Below, in pieces: positions 44,601 to 52,169 of a stretch of 64,000 nucleotides of DNA; the first letter of the stretch is position 1; each line of letters starts with the position of its first letter. Position numbers and translations under genes: made by a program. The stretch is from a bacterium (GTDB lineage: Bacteria; Acidobacteriota; Thermoanaerobaculia; Multivoradales; J023). The notes beneath the pieces were generated by a model. That model was not told the origin of the DNA. It searched no databases and saw nothing but the letters and a program-made list of their open reading frames with translations. The DNA is taken from contig JAAELT010000631.1 in assembly GCA_024226315.1 (NCBI GenBank), positions 1 through 64,000 of the forward strand, written 5' to 3'.

Positions 44601-45787
44601 GCGGCGGTGGTGGTGGGGATGATGGCGTGGTGGTCGGTGACCTTGGCGTCGTCCACGTAGCGGCGCGACAGCGGCTTCTCGCCGGTGCCGGGCGCCAGCA
44701 GCTCCTCGTAGGGCTCGCGGATCGCCTGGACGACCTCGCCCAGGGTAGTGGCGACGTCTTTCGACAGGTGGCGGCTGTCGGTGCGCGGGTAGCTGAGCAG
44801 CTTGCGCTGCTCGTAGAGCTTCTGGGCCAGATCCAGGGTCTTGCGAGCGCTGAAGCCGTACAGACGGTTGGCGTGGCGCTGCAGCTCGGTGAGATCGTAG
44901 AGCAGCGGCGGCGGCAGCTTCTTCCGCTCGGCGCGGATCGACTCGATCTCGGCGCGGCCGGTCTTCGCCCGCTCCACGATCTTTCCCGCCTCCTCGCCGT
45001 CCGGCGGCAGACGGCGGGCCTCGGCGATCGGCTTGTCGCCGCGGAACCAGGTGCCGTCGTAGGTGGCTAGGTCGTCGCCGTCCGCGGGGGCGCCTTTCGT
45101 CCCGTCCTCCGGGCGGAAGACGGCGACCACCTCCAGGTACTCCTTCGGTACGAAGGCGCGAATCTCGAGCTCGCGTTCCACCACCATCGCCAGGGTCGGG
45201 GTCTGCACCCGGCCGACGGTCAGGGTCTCGTCGGTCTGGCGGCCGTAGGCCAGGGTGCAGGCGCGCGACAGGTTCATGCCCACCAGCCAGTCGGCGCGGC
45301 TGCGGCCGCGGGCGGCGTCGGCCAGCGGCTCGTATTCGCGGCCGTCGCGCAGGTTGGCGAAGCCGCGGCGGATGGCCTCGGCGGTGAGTGACGAGATCCA
45401 CAGCCGGCTGACGGGTTTCTCGCAGCCCGCGGCCTCGTAGATGTAGCGGAAGATGAGCTCGCCCTCGCGGCCGGCGTCGGTGGCGCAGATGACCCGCTCG
45501 ACCTTCTCCGAATTGAGCACCTTGCGCACCAGCTCGAACTGGTCACGGGTCCTCTCGGGGATCACCAGCGGCCACTGCCGCGGCAGCATCGGCAGCCGCT
45601 CACGACGCCACGCCCGCCACGCGGGGTCGATCTCGTGGGGCTGCGCCAGGGTCGCCAGGTGGCCGATCGCCCAGGTCACGGCGTAGCCGTTGCCGTAGCG
45701 GTAGCCGTCGCCCCGCTTGCCGGCCCCCAGGGCGCGGGCGATGTCGCGGGCGACGGAGGGCTTTTCGGCGAGAACGGCGACGGTCAT
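41675..45787 (-). CDS. Topoisomerase III-RecQ helicase fusion
   Basis: A 1370-aa single-chain protein. Residues 1-650 are type IA topoisomerase III: TOPRIM start AVLAEKPSVARDIARALGAG, TDAGREGELIFRYIY, QTPTLAMVV, and the catalytic tyrosine in SYPRTDSR (Y333). A low-complexity linker (about 655-690) contains an interspersed repeat. Residues about 690-1200 are RecQ: Walker A MPTGAGKSLC (K733), DEAH box VDEAHCISQWGHDFRPDY, ATIAFGMGIDKPDVR, and the zinc-binding Cys motif EHCGWCDVCAAGSC. A Lys/Arg-rich spacer precedes a C-terminal HRDC domain (VHGVGPTIVQKYAKKLL). The start ATG 45787 gives the canonical TopB N-terminus. In other organisms RecQ/BLM and Top3 act together to dissolve recombination intermediates; here they are covalently joined. 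Confidence 0.92.
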   Translation of the reverse strand: MTVAVLAEKPSVARDIARALGAGKRGDGYRYGNGYAVTWAIGHLATLAQPHEIDPAWRAWRRERLPMLPRQWPLVIPERTRDQFELVRKVLNSEKVERVICATDAGREGELIFRYIYEAAGCEKPVSRLWISSLTAEAIRRGFANLRDGREYEPLADAARGRSRADWLVGMNLSRACTLAYGRQTDETLTVGRVQTPTLAMVVERELEIRAFVPKEYLEVVAVFRPEDGTKGAPADGDDLATYDGTWFRGDKPIAEARRLPPDGEEAGKIVERAKTGRAEIESIRAERKKLPPPLLYDLTELQRHANRLYGFSARKTLDLAQKLYEQRKLLSYPRTDSRHLSKDVATTLGEVVQAIREPYEELLAPGTGEKPLSRRYVDDAKVTDHHAIIPTTTAAAGLALSGDERKIYDLVCRRLLAAWHDTHVWSVTTVITRITTPPDEPTEEETGEPIVDRYHARGSMVVEVGWKVLDVGYGKKAPAKGKGEKPGRGKSKAGSPAAADQELPPALEDGQSLEVTDARALEKKTRPPKRFTEATLLTAMETAGKTLDDKELSAAMKESGLGTPATRAEIIETLLRREYIERQRKTLVATDRGIRLIEVVHPLVKSPAMTGEWEARLKQIQRGDGDLESFMAGIEAYVREVVEGVFSQPTTPSASVLTPPFEKGGPGGISPSEGGRGRPAPRDRSPTPPDQLGELLESAFGHDRFRPYQEAACRAVTEGHDALLVMPTGAGKSLCYQLPGLARAGTTLVISPLIALMEDQVAKLQEVGLAAERIHSGRTRLDSRRVCRDYLDGKLDFLFIAPERLSVPGFPEMLAKRKPVLIAVDEAHCISQWGHDFRPDYRMLGGRLPLLRPAPVISLTATATPVVQDDIAEQLALAKPKRFIHGFRRTNIAVEVAEMRPSLRRDAVHQVLSDPGRRPAIVYAPSRKEADALGEELRAVFPAAAYHAGMIAANRDRVQAAFLGGEIEVIVATIAFGMGIDKPDVRTVIHTGLPGTLEGYYQEIGRAARDGEPSRAILLYSYADRRTHEFFHARDYPDIDVLKQLYGALTEEKVPADLLEHRLDLDEETFQKALEKLWIHGGAIVDPEENVARGKPGWKRPYLEQRNNKLFQLEQITRFAQSRDCRMLHLVRHFGDQEDSGEHCGWCDVCAAGSCLVRKFRSPSAPEVSAMGRILQALSEWDNQGTGQLFKKSCEGTSIDRNAFERVLSGLVLAELVATHDDSFLKDGRTIRFQRAALTPAASRVGLGTLQEIMLPEEPKKAKRKKKAKKRTKRRTAGKKTPRRRRTSEPPATLPGKGAEIYEALKAWRLTEARRRRIPAFRVMTNRTMGEIAAGSPRSEGELLAVHGVGPTIVQKYAKKLLAIVAEVR
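43771..43812 (-). repeat. Interspersed palindromic repeat in the topB-recQ linker
   Basis: On the coding strand, CCCCCATTTGAAAAAGGGGG (43809 to about 43790) can fold into a stem (CCCCC-TTT with AAA-GGGGG), followed by a G-run and GATTTCTCC. It is translated as PPFEKGGPGGISPS, a peptide signature that I associate with a widespread bacterial interspersed repeat read in frame. It adds residues between two enzyme domains without breaking the frame. Confidence 0.55.
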
Positions 45788-45871
45788 GAGAGCGGGTACC
45801 TTTTTTCGAGGATCAGTCGTGCCACCCCGAAAGTTTAGATGAGCCTGGAGGTCGAGGCCAGTTCGCGGTGC

Positions 45872-45920
45872 TTGACAGCTTCGAGGTTTGATGTTACATT
45901 GTGTAGCGCTACATGACGTA
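45872..45920 (+). promoter_or_regulatory. Promoter and tandem BlaI-type operators
   Basis: TTGACA (45872-45877), a 17-bp spacer and TACATT (45895-45900) form a strong promoter. TACATTGTGTA (45895-45905) fits the BlaI/MecI operator core TACA-N3-TGTA and covers the -10 box. A second site TACATGACGTA (45910-45920, one mismatch) follows after GCGC, so the two are spaced by 15 bp. This strongly suggests autorepression by the BlaI-like protein encoded 54 nt downstream. Confidence 0.8.
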
Positions 45921-45973
45921 GCACGATCTGGAACGACAGGTCTGAGAGACAACGCAGTCGAGCTGGGAGCAAG

Positions 45974-46384
45974 ATGAGCCACGAAGACACCGAAACCCCG
46001 CGCAGGACGCTCAGCGAGCTGGAGCGCGAGGTGATGCAAGTGATCTGGCCGAGCGAGGGCTCGACCGCCGAGGAGGTCCGGCTCCGGCTCGAGACCGAAG
46101 GCCGGGCGCTCAAGGACTCGACGGTGCGCACCGTGCTCAGGAGGCTCGAGGAGAAGGGTTTCGTGGACCACGAGACCGCCGGCCGCACCTACGTCTACCG
46201 CCCGCTGGTGCGTCCGCGCGCGGCGGCGGCTCAGGCGGTGCGGCAGATCGTCGACCGCTTCTGCGGCGGCTCGGTGGAAGAGCTGTTGCTCGGGCTGGTC
46301 GACGACTCGGTGGTGAGCCGGGACCAGCTCCGGCGTTTGGAAGAGCTGATCGACCGAGACGAGCGAGAAGGAGAGAACTCATGA
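45974..46384 (+). CDS. BlaI/MecI/CopY-family repressor
   Basis: A 136-aa winged-helix repressor (LSELEREVMQVIWPSEGSTAEEV, then LKDSTVRTVLRRLEEKGFVDH), followed by the dimerisation region with FCGGSVEELLLGLVDDS. In BlaI-type systems a membrane peptidase of the BlaR1 class cleaves the repressor to induce the operon. Here the next gene is such a peptidase, overlapping by four bases (ATGA). Two TACA-N3-TGTA-type operators precede it. Confidence 0.95.
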   Translation: MSHEDTETPRRTLSELEREVMQVIWPSEGSTAEEVRLRLETEGRALKDSTVRTVLRRLEEKGFVDHETAGRTYVYRPLVRPRAAAAQAVRQIVDRFCGGSVEELLLGLVDDSVVSRDQLRRLEELIDRDEREGENS

Positions 46385-48525
46385 CCGACGTCAGCTCGCA
46401 GATTCTGGCACTTCTGCTGGACGTTTCCTTTCGCAGCCTGTTGCTCGCCGCCGCCGTCGCCCTGGCGCTCAAGGCGTGGCGCGTCACCGATCCGACCTTG
46501 CTGCACCTGGCCTGGCGCGGCGTGCTTTGCGGCATGCTCGTGATGCCGGCGCTGTGCCTGTGGGCGCCGGCCATGCCCGTCGGCACGCCGGCGAGCTTCA
46601 CCGCGCTGCAACAGTCTCTCGACGAGACGCTGGAGCCCCTGCCCGCGCGTCTGTCGACGCTGGCGCCGTCAACGTCGCCGGCAGCGGCCGTCTTCGAAGG
46701 CCCCGGCGACGGATCCGCTCGGGCGCTGTGGCCGGCGCCGCCGGCAGCCGGCGAAGGCACGCTGGAGCGGGCCTCCACCGGCTGGACCTGGCAGGGCGTG
46801 CTGATCGTCCTCTACGGGCTGGGCGCGGCCTGGATGGGCTCGCGGCTGCTCGTCGCCTGGTGGCTGACCCGCCGGTTGAGAGCCGACGCCCAGCCACTGG
46901 CCGACGATCGCTGGCTGCGCGTCGCCCGACAGACGATGGCCCGCCAGACGGTGGGCCGGCGCCACCGCCGACTGTCGCTGGTGCTCCACGCGGGCATCCG
47001 CGTGCCGCTGGCCACCGGCTGGCTGCGGCCCACCGTGCTGCTGCCGCTCGCCTGGCAGCGCTGGGACGAGGCCAAGCGGCGCTCGATCCTCACCCATGAG
47101 CTGCTCCACGTGTGCCGCGGCGACTACGCCGTACAGCTGCTGGCGGCGCTCAACCGGGTGCTGTTCTGGTTCCATCCGCTGGCCTGGGCCTTGCCGCGGC
47201 GACTGGCGTCGCTGGCCGAGCGCTGCTGCGACGCGGGCGTCGTGCGGACCCACGGCAACGGCCGTCAATATGCTCGCTACCTGATCGAGGTGGCCTCGGC
47301 GGTCGCTGCCGATCCGGCCGGCCGACAGGGCCGCGTGGCCTGGATCGGCAATGCCATGACCGATGGCGAGGGCCTGAGCCGCCGCATCCGTGGCGTGCTC
47401 GCCGCCGGCCACCGGCAGGGCCTCCGCAACAGCGGACGGCTGGCCCGCGTCCTGGCGCCTGTGGCGGTCGCGGCCCTGGTGGTGCTCGCCGCCGCCGGCG
47501 CCGCCGTCGTCCACCTGGAGGCGGCCGAGCCGTCCGCTCCGGTGGTGGCACTCGAGCCCGCGCCGGCGACGTTCGTCCTCGAGCCTGCGCCGGCGGTCCT
47601 GGAGCTCGAAGCGGCCAGCGAGATGCTGCCGGCCCCGATTCTGGCTCGCGTGGAGGTCGCCACCACAGTCTTCGGCAACACGGTCCTCGGCGCGCCGACG
47701 GACGTTGCGGCGGCGATCGCCGAATCACCGGTGGCGCCGGAGCGCCCTGCCGCGTCCACGAGCCCCGCGCGGGTGGCGCCGCCCGTTCCCGCCGTGCCGC
47801 GCAACTTCATCCTCTTCTTCGACGACGAGTCCCGGCAGGCCACCCGCCCGTCGCCCCGGGGGCTCTACATCGGCAGCGCCGTCGAAGCGGCCCGGCATTG
47901 GATCGAGACCGAGCTGCGGCCGTCCGACCGCGTTGCGGTGCTCAGCTACAAGGGACACCTGCGGTTCCACCAGGATCTCACCGCTGACCGCAACGCCCTC
48001 GCCCGCGCGCTCGGCCAGGTGACGCGGCGCAAAGCGTCGCCGGTCGGGGCCGCGACAGAGGACCCCGGCCTGCTGAGTGCCCTGCCCGCCGGCCGCGAGC
48101 TGAAAAAGCACACCCGGCAAGTGGTACCGTCCCTGCACTTGCTGGCCGAGGCGTCGGCGACGATCGACGGCGACAAGACGTTGGTACTGTTCACCGCCGG
48201 GCTCAGTAAGATGAACACCTACGGTGGCGCCGCCAACAGCGGCCTGGCGGTGAACCGTTCTTTCTTTCCCCGCCAGATCGCCGACCTGGTCGACACCATG
48301 CGCGCCTCCGATGTCACGGTCTACACCATCTTCCTCAGCCCGCCGGTGTTCCGCGGCCAGGGCGGAGGCGCCGACCTGCTCGCCGCCCGCACCGACGGCG
48401 GCTACTTCTTCCGCCACCACGTCCACGGCGTCGGCCCGATCCTGAACGGTATCGCCGACCTGGTCGAGACCGGTCGCGCGCCGACCGATCCCAGCGTCCT
48501 GCAGGTAAGCGCGGTGAGGAAGTAG
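46381..48525 (+). CDS. BlaR1-like M56 membrane peptidase fused to a VWFA-related domain
   Basis: A 714-aa integral membrane protein. The N-terminal part has three to four helices and the M56 peptidase site THELLHVCRGDY (H239, E240, H243), with ERCCDAGVV as the downstream zinc-ligand region. Another helix (about 360-380) leads through a Pro/Ala-rich linker to an extracellular VWFA-related domain (about 475-690; NFILFFDDESR in place of the usual metal site, then DKTLVLFTAGLSK). The penicillin-binding sensor domain of true BlaR1 is absent. The pair with the BlaI-like repressor suggests a new signal input sensed by the VWFA domain. The gene ends close to the opposing DUF4276 gene. Confidence 0.85.
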   Translation: MTDVSSQILALLLDVSFRSLLLAAAVALALKAWRVTDPTLLHLAWRGVLCGMLVMPALCLWAPAMPVGTPASFTALQQSLDETLEPLPARLSTLAPSTSPAAAVFEGPGDGSARALWPAPPAAGEGTLERASTGWTWQGVLIVLYGLGAAWMGSRLLVAWWLTRRLRADAQPLADDRWLRVARQTMARQTVGRRHRRLSLVLHAGIRVPLATGWLRPTVLLPLAWQRWDEAKRRSILTHELLHVCRGDYAVQLLAALNRVLFWFHPLAWALPRRLASLAERCCDAGVVRTHGNGRQYARYLIEVASAVAADPAGRQGRVAWIGNAMTDGEGLSRRIRGVLAAGHRQGLRNSGRLARVLAPVAVAALVVLAAAGAAVVHLEAAEPSAPVVALEPAPATFVLEPAPAVLELEAASEMLPAPILARVEVATTVFGNTVLGAPTDVAAAIAESPVAPERPAASTSPARVAPPVPAVPRNFILFFDDESRQATRPSPRGLYIGSAVEAARHWIETELRPSDRVAVLSYKGHLRFHQDLTADRNALARALGQVTRRKASPVGAATEDPGLLSALPAGRELKKHTRQVVPSLHLLAEASATIDGDKTLVLFTAGLSKMNTYGGAANSGLAVNRSFFPRQIADLVDTMRASDVTVYTIFLSPPVFRGQGGGADLLAARTDGGYFFRHHVHGVGPILNGIADLVETGRAPTDPSVLQVSAVRK

Positions 48526-48528
48526 CCA

Positions 48529-49188
48529 TCACGCGATGGTCTCGAGAGCCGAGACCCAGCGATCGAAATGAGGGCACTCCTGCCGAATCGCCTGGAGGCC
48601 GATGCGCCGGGCGATGACGGGGCCGTGGAGAGGCTTTCGATACTCGGGCACGAGGCCGACGATCCGCGCCGCGGGGTGAGTCTCGGGACCATCGTCGACC
48701 TCTTCCGGCGAGCCCATGTTGCGGACGGCGTCCTCGAGCGGTTCGGCGATGGCATCGCCTCGAAAGTTGGCTTCGATCTCGCCTGGTGAAGTCAGAAGCA
48801 ACGCCTCGAACTCGTGCAGAGAAAGATATGGCAGGAAGCGATGGTCGTCGAAGTCGGCTCGGAGAGCGTTTTGCAAGTGCTCGACTCGCTGGTAGCAGTC
48901 TCCGGGCGGCAAGTCGGTGGCACCTGGGAAGTCCGCCGGCAGAGCGTAGTAGTCGATCATCGTGGTGACCGCGCGGGCATCGGTGTCGCCCAGCAGCCTT
49001 TCAAGATCCCTCTTGAGCTTTTCGTAGCTGGTCACGCCGCCCTTGAATTTGAGACCTGACAAGACTCGCTTGGTGGCGGCGACCACCGGTATCAAGGCGA
49101 CTTCGAAATCGAGGAGATGTGGCGCCAGAACGTCGCGGACAAAGGTCTCTTCGGTCTGTCCCTCCACCAGGACATGGACCCGCTTCAA
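48529..49188 (-). CDS. DUF4276 (TOPRIM-like) protein
   Basis: A 219-aa protein of the DUF4276 family. The start is TTG 49188, which overlaps the stop of the upstream ATPase gene (TTGA), so translation is coupled; a longer frame upstream lies inside the ATPase gene and is rejected. The N-terminal strand-Glu motif VLVEGQTEETFV (E9) and the acidic TTMIDYYALP (D79) fit a TOPRIM nuclease/phosphotransfer fold. It forms a two-gene unit with an ABC-type ATPase, like PARIS (ATPase plus DUF4435 TOPRIM) or OLD/Gabija systems, where the ATPase controls a toxic TOPRIM effector. Activity is inferred. Confidence 0.82.
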   Translation of the reverse strand: MKRVHVLVEGQTEETFVRDVLAPHLLDFEVALIPVVAATKRVLSGLKFKGGVTSYEKLKRDLERLLGDTDARAVTTMIDYYALPADFPGATDLPPGDCYQRVEHLQNALRADFDDHRFLPYLSLHEFEALLLTSPGEIEANFRGDAIAEPLEDAVRNMGSPEEVDDGPETHPAARIVGLVPEYRKPLHGPVIARRIGLQAIRQECPHFDRWVSALETIA

Positions 49189-50282
49189 GGGTGTGGTCTC
49201 CCACCGATGACGTTCTTCTCCCACAGATCGCCCAGGGCGTAGTCTTCCATCCAGGCGGCGAGGTCGCCCTCCTCGAGGCGGCGGAAGATCGATTCGCCCC
49301 CCTCTCGATCGACGATGAGGATGTCCTCGGGCGACAGTTGATTGACCAGGGTCACCGACTGGGTGGAGACTACCACCTGGGTGCGTGTGGCGGCCGAGCG
49401 CAGCAACTCTGCCAGGACGGTGACGGCATAGGGATGAAGTCCGAGCTCGGGTTCGTCCACGAGGATGGTTGTGGGCAGCTCCGGCTGCATCAAGAGGGTC
49501 GCCAGGCAGATGAAGCGTAGCGTGCCGTCCGACAAGGCATGGCCATCGAAATAGCCGTCTGAGCCTCTCTCGTGCCACTCGAGCTTGATCTTCCTGGGGT
49601 TCAAACGATCAGGTTGGAGATTGAAGGTATCGAAGAACGGAGTCACCATTCTGATCGTATCGACGATGTTCTGGAGGATGGCCGGTTGGGTTTCCTGGAG
49701 GAGGTAGAGAAATGCTGCGAGATTTCCGGCATCTGGCCTCAATATCCGGTTGTCGTCTACGTTCCCTTTGCCCTTGATCTTGGCGGACGAACTGGTATCG
49801 TGAAAGTGATAGACCTTCCAACTCTTGAAGGCCAGAAGCACATATTTTGCGATTCTGTGGCTGGGAGTCGATCGGTTCGTTTCATACAGTGCCGTTTCTT
49901 TATGTCCGCTACCAAGAAATCGATCGAAAGGTGTTGAGTATCCTCTTCCCTGGAAGAAGACGGTTTCGTCGCCGAAGATTAAGGAATCACTGCTCGTCGG
50001 GACCAGTTTGCAGGCATACGCATTCGGACCGAACCATAAGTGAAGATTGATCTCTTCGGTCGTCTTGCCGCCGAAGTGAAGAAGCTGGTCTGCTCCTGCA
50101 CCCTTTGCTAGCGAAACTTGAAGGTTGTCCTTCACGATCTCGTTGAGCAGTCGGAAGACCCCGATGAAATTGGACTTGCCGGCACCATTGGCGCCGATCA
50201 GGACGTTGAGAGCTCCAAGCTCGATGTCCTGGTCACGGATCGACTTGAAGCCGGCGATCTTGATCCGGTCGAGGTGAGGCAT
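49185..50282 (-). CDS. ABC-type/SMC-like AAA ATPase (AAA_21)
   Basis: A 365-aa cytoplasmic ATPase. Walker A is VLIGANGAGKSNFIG (about 28-42). The signature-type region is DGHALSDGTLRFICLATLL, Walker B is TILVDEPELGLHP, and the H-loop region is QVVVSTQSVTLV. The insertion between Walker A and the signature is short, so no long coiled coil is present. Proteins of this class act in OLD, PARIS and other defence modules, where they sense a phage trigger. The stop codon overlaps the start of the DUF4276 gene. The middle of this gene (49.6-50.1 kb) has visibly more A/T than its neighbours, which suggests transfer. Confidence 0.88.
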   Translation of the reverse strand: MPHLDRIKIAGFKSIRDQDIELGALNVLIGANGAGKSNFIGVFRLLNEIVKDNLQVSLAKGAGADQLLHFGGKTTEEINLHLWFGPNAYACKLVPTSSDSLIFGDETVFFQGRGYSTPFDRFLGSGHKETALYETNRSTPSHRIAKYVLLAFKSWKVYHFHDTSSSAKIKGKGNVDDNRILRPDAGNLAAFLYLLQETQPAILQNIVDTIRMVTPFFDTFNLQPDRLNPRKIKLEWHERGSDGYFDGHALSDGTLRFICLATLLMQPELPTTILVDEPELGLHPYAVTVLAELLRSAATRTQVVVSTQSVTLVNQLSPEDILIVDREGGESIFRRLEEGDLAAWMEDYALGDLWEKNVIGGRPHP

Positions 50283-50307
50283 GGTTCGGGGTGGGCGAGT
50301 TGACAGG

Positions 50308-51753
50308 TCACGGAGGTGCGGCGCCGGGCCTCAGACTAGCATGGCCGCCGCCGCCGGGCGAGTCCTGAACGCCCCGGCCCCAGCCGGTGAGGATCGCGAC
50401 CACGATCACCGCCAGCAGCGCCCACGAGTGGAAGTTGTAGAGCCCGGCGGCAAGGGGCGAGATCCGTGGCAGGTCGGTGCCGGCGGTGAGGCTGGCGGCG
50501 AGGATGGTGGGGATGCAGTAGGGCAGCAGGAAGGGGTAGGTGCAGACGGTGACGTCGAGCAGGTTGGAGCGGCGGTAGGCGCCGATTCCGAATCTTTCGC
50601 CGGCGCGGCGGGTGAACGGCCCGACGGCGAGGATCGCTACCACCGAGTGGGTGGTCAGGAGCGCCGCGACGGAGACCGCGGTGAAGATCCACCCCTCGGC
50701 TCCGCGTGCCGTTCTGGTGCGCGCCTCGAGTGAGGCGAGCAGGCGGTCGAGCACGCCGGTGGCCTCGAGCGCGGCGAGCAGGCCCATCAGCAGCAGGGTG
50801 AACACCGACACGCCGAGGCCGCGCTCCACGCCGTCGACGACCAGGCCGCGGGCGCCGAAGGCCTCGGCGTCGACGTACAGCAGGTCGGTGGGTGCCAGCA
50901 GGCCGAGCGCCAGGCCGAGGACGGTGGCCGCGACGATACCGGCGAGCAGCCCCTCGATCAGGTGCCGGCGGCGCAGCAGCAACACGACGACCAGCGCCGG
51001 CGCGAGCAGCATCGGCAGGCCGGCGGGCGAGCCGTCGGGCACGGGCACGCCGGTAGCCGAGCCGTCGTCGCCGCCGCCGCCGAGGGCCAGGTAGGCGACC
51101 AGCGCCAGGCCCGCCGCCGGCAGGGCGTAGCGCAGGCGGCTGCGCACCACGCCGCCGAGGTCGGCGTCCTGGGTGGCGGCCGATGCGATGGTGGTGTCGG
51201 AGACCGGCGACACGTTGTCGCCGAAGGTGGCGCCACCGAGCACGGCGCCGATCAGCACCGCCGGATGGGCGCCGAGCGCCACACCGGCGGGGTAGAGCAG
51301 TGGCGCGCACAGAATGAGGGTGCCCAGGCTGGTGCCGGTGGCGGTCGACACCGCGCAGCAGACGAAGAAGGCCGCCACCACGAAGCCCGCTCCCGAGACC
51401 TCGGCCTGGCGCGCCAGCCACACCAGCGCGTCCACCAGGCCGGCGGCGCGCATCAGCGTGCCGAACACCCCGGCCAGCAGCCAGGCCATGACCATCAGCA
51501 GCACGATCCGCCGGCTCATGCCCTCGAGCACGGTCTCGCAATAGGCATGACGATCCTTCGCCAGCGCCAGCCCCAGGGTGATGGCGGCCAGCAGCACCGG
51601 CCAGAAGCCACGCTCGGCGGGAGCACCGGACAGCGCCAGGGCGGCGACGCCGGCGACGAACAGGGCGAACGGCGCCAGCGCACCGGCGGTGCCGCCGTAG
51701 ACCGTGTTGTCTCGCAATGTGAGTCCCGAGGGACTCTCTCCTTCAGCCGTCAT
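50308..51753 (-). CDS. NhaC-family Na+/H+ antiporter
   Basis: A 481-aa inner-membrane protein with about 12 helices. It resembles the NhaC/ArsB-NhaD superfamily: STATGTSLGTLILCAPLLYP, VLIGAVLGGATFGDNVSPVSDTT and the later mirror region FTLLLMGLLAALEATG. The GDNVSPVSDT motif is characteristic of NhaC. It would exchange Na+ (or organic acid pairs) for H+. The gene follows the ATPase gene on the same strand with a 25-nt gap in the direction of the ATPase start, so the ATPase-DUF4276 pair could be read from this promoter. Confidence 0.9.
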   Translation of the reverse strand: MTAEGESPSGLTLRDNTVYGGTAGALAPFALFVAGVAALALSGAPAERGFWPVLLAAITLGLALAKDRHAYCETVLEGMSRRIVLLMVMAWLLAGVFGTLMRAAGLVDALVWLARQAEVSGAGFVVAAFFVCCAVSTATGTSLGTLILCAPLLYPAGVALGAHPAVLIGAVLGGATFGDNVSPVSDTTIASAATQDADLGGVVRSRLRYALPAAGLALVAYLALGGGGDDGSATGVPVPDGSPAGLPMLLAPALVVVLLLRRRHLIEGLLAGIVAATVLGLALGLLAPTDLLYVDAEAFGARGLVVDGVERGLGVSVFTLLLMGLLAALEATGVLDRLLASLEARTRTARGAEGWIFTAVSVAALLTTHSVVAILAVGPFTRRAGERFGIGAYRRSNLLDVTVCTYPFLLPYCIPTILAASLTAGTDLPRISPLAAGLYNFHSWALLAVIVVAILTGWGRGVQDSPGGGGHASLRPGAAPP

Positions 51754-51812
51754 CGCGTGTCATGATCCGGAGGTCGCCGGGAGCATAGCAGGCCGGCGGG
51801 AAGGAGGATGCG

Positions 51813-52169
51813 ATGGCGTCAGCAGCGAGCCAGTCCGACACGCCCGACGAATTCACCCTCTGGGATCTGCGGGTGGAGGTGGTCGCGGGGGAGAAGCCGA
51901 TGATCTGCAACCACCGGGCGGGGGACTACTTCGAGCTCTCGGGCGAGGATTTGCGCCTGCCGTCGGGGCAGAGCTTCCCGATCTATCCGCTGGCGGCGCT
52001 GCTGCCGCTGCTGCCGGCCAAGCAGCGCCCGACCGAGGATGCCGACTGGATGACCACCGATACCGACATCGCCTGCCCGGACCCGCACTGCGGCGCAATC
52101 TTCCGCATCACCCGTGTGCGCCGGCGCACCTTCCGCCACGGCGACGTCACCGCCGTGCCGCTCGGATGA
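51813..52169 (+). CDS. TIGR04076-family protein
   Basis: A 118-aa small protein of the TIGR04076 type: a strand-rich domain with LRVEVVAGEKPMICNHRAGDYF and a later CPDPHCGAIFRITR cysteine pair, possibly metal-binding. The ATG follows AAGGAGG with ideal spacing. It overlaps the aldo/keto reductase gene by ATGA. The family function is unknown; it frequently sits beside oxidoreductases. Confidence 0.75.
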   Translation: MASAASQSDTPDEFTLWDLRVEVVAGEKPMICNHRAGDYFELSGEDLRLPSGQSFPIYPLAALLPLLPAKQRPTEDADWMTTDTDIACPDPHCGAIFRITRVRRRTFRHGDVTAVPLG

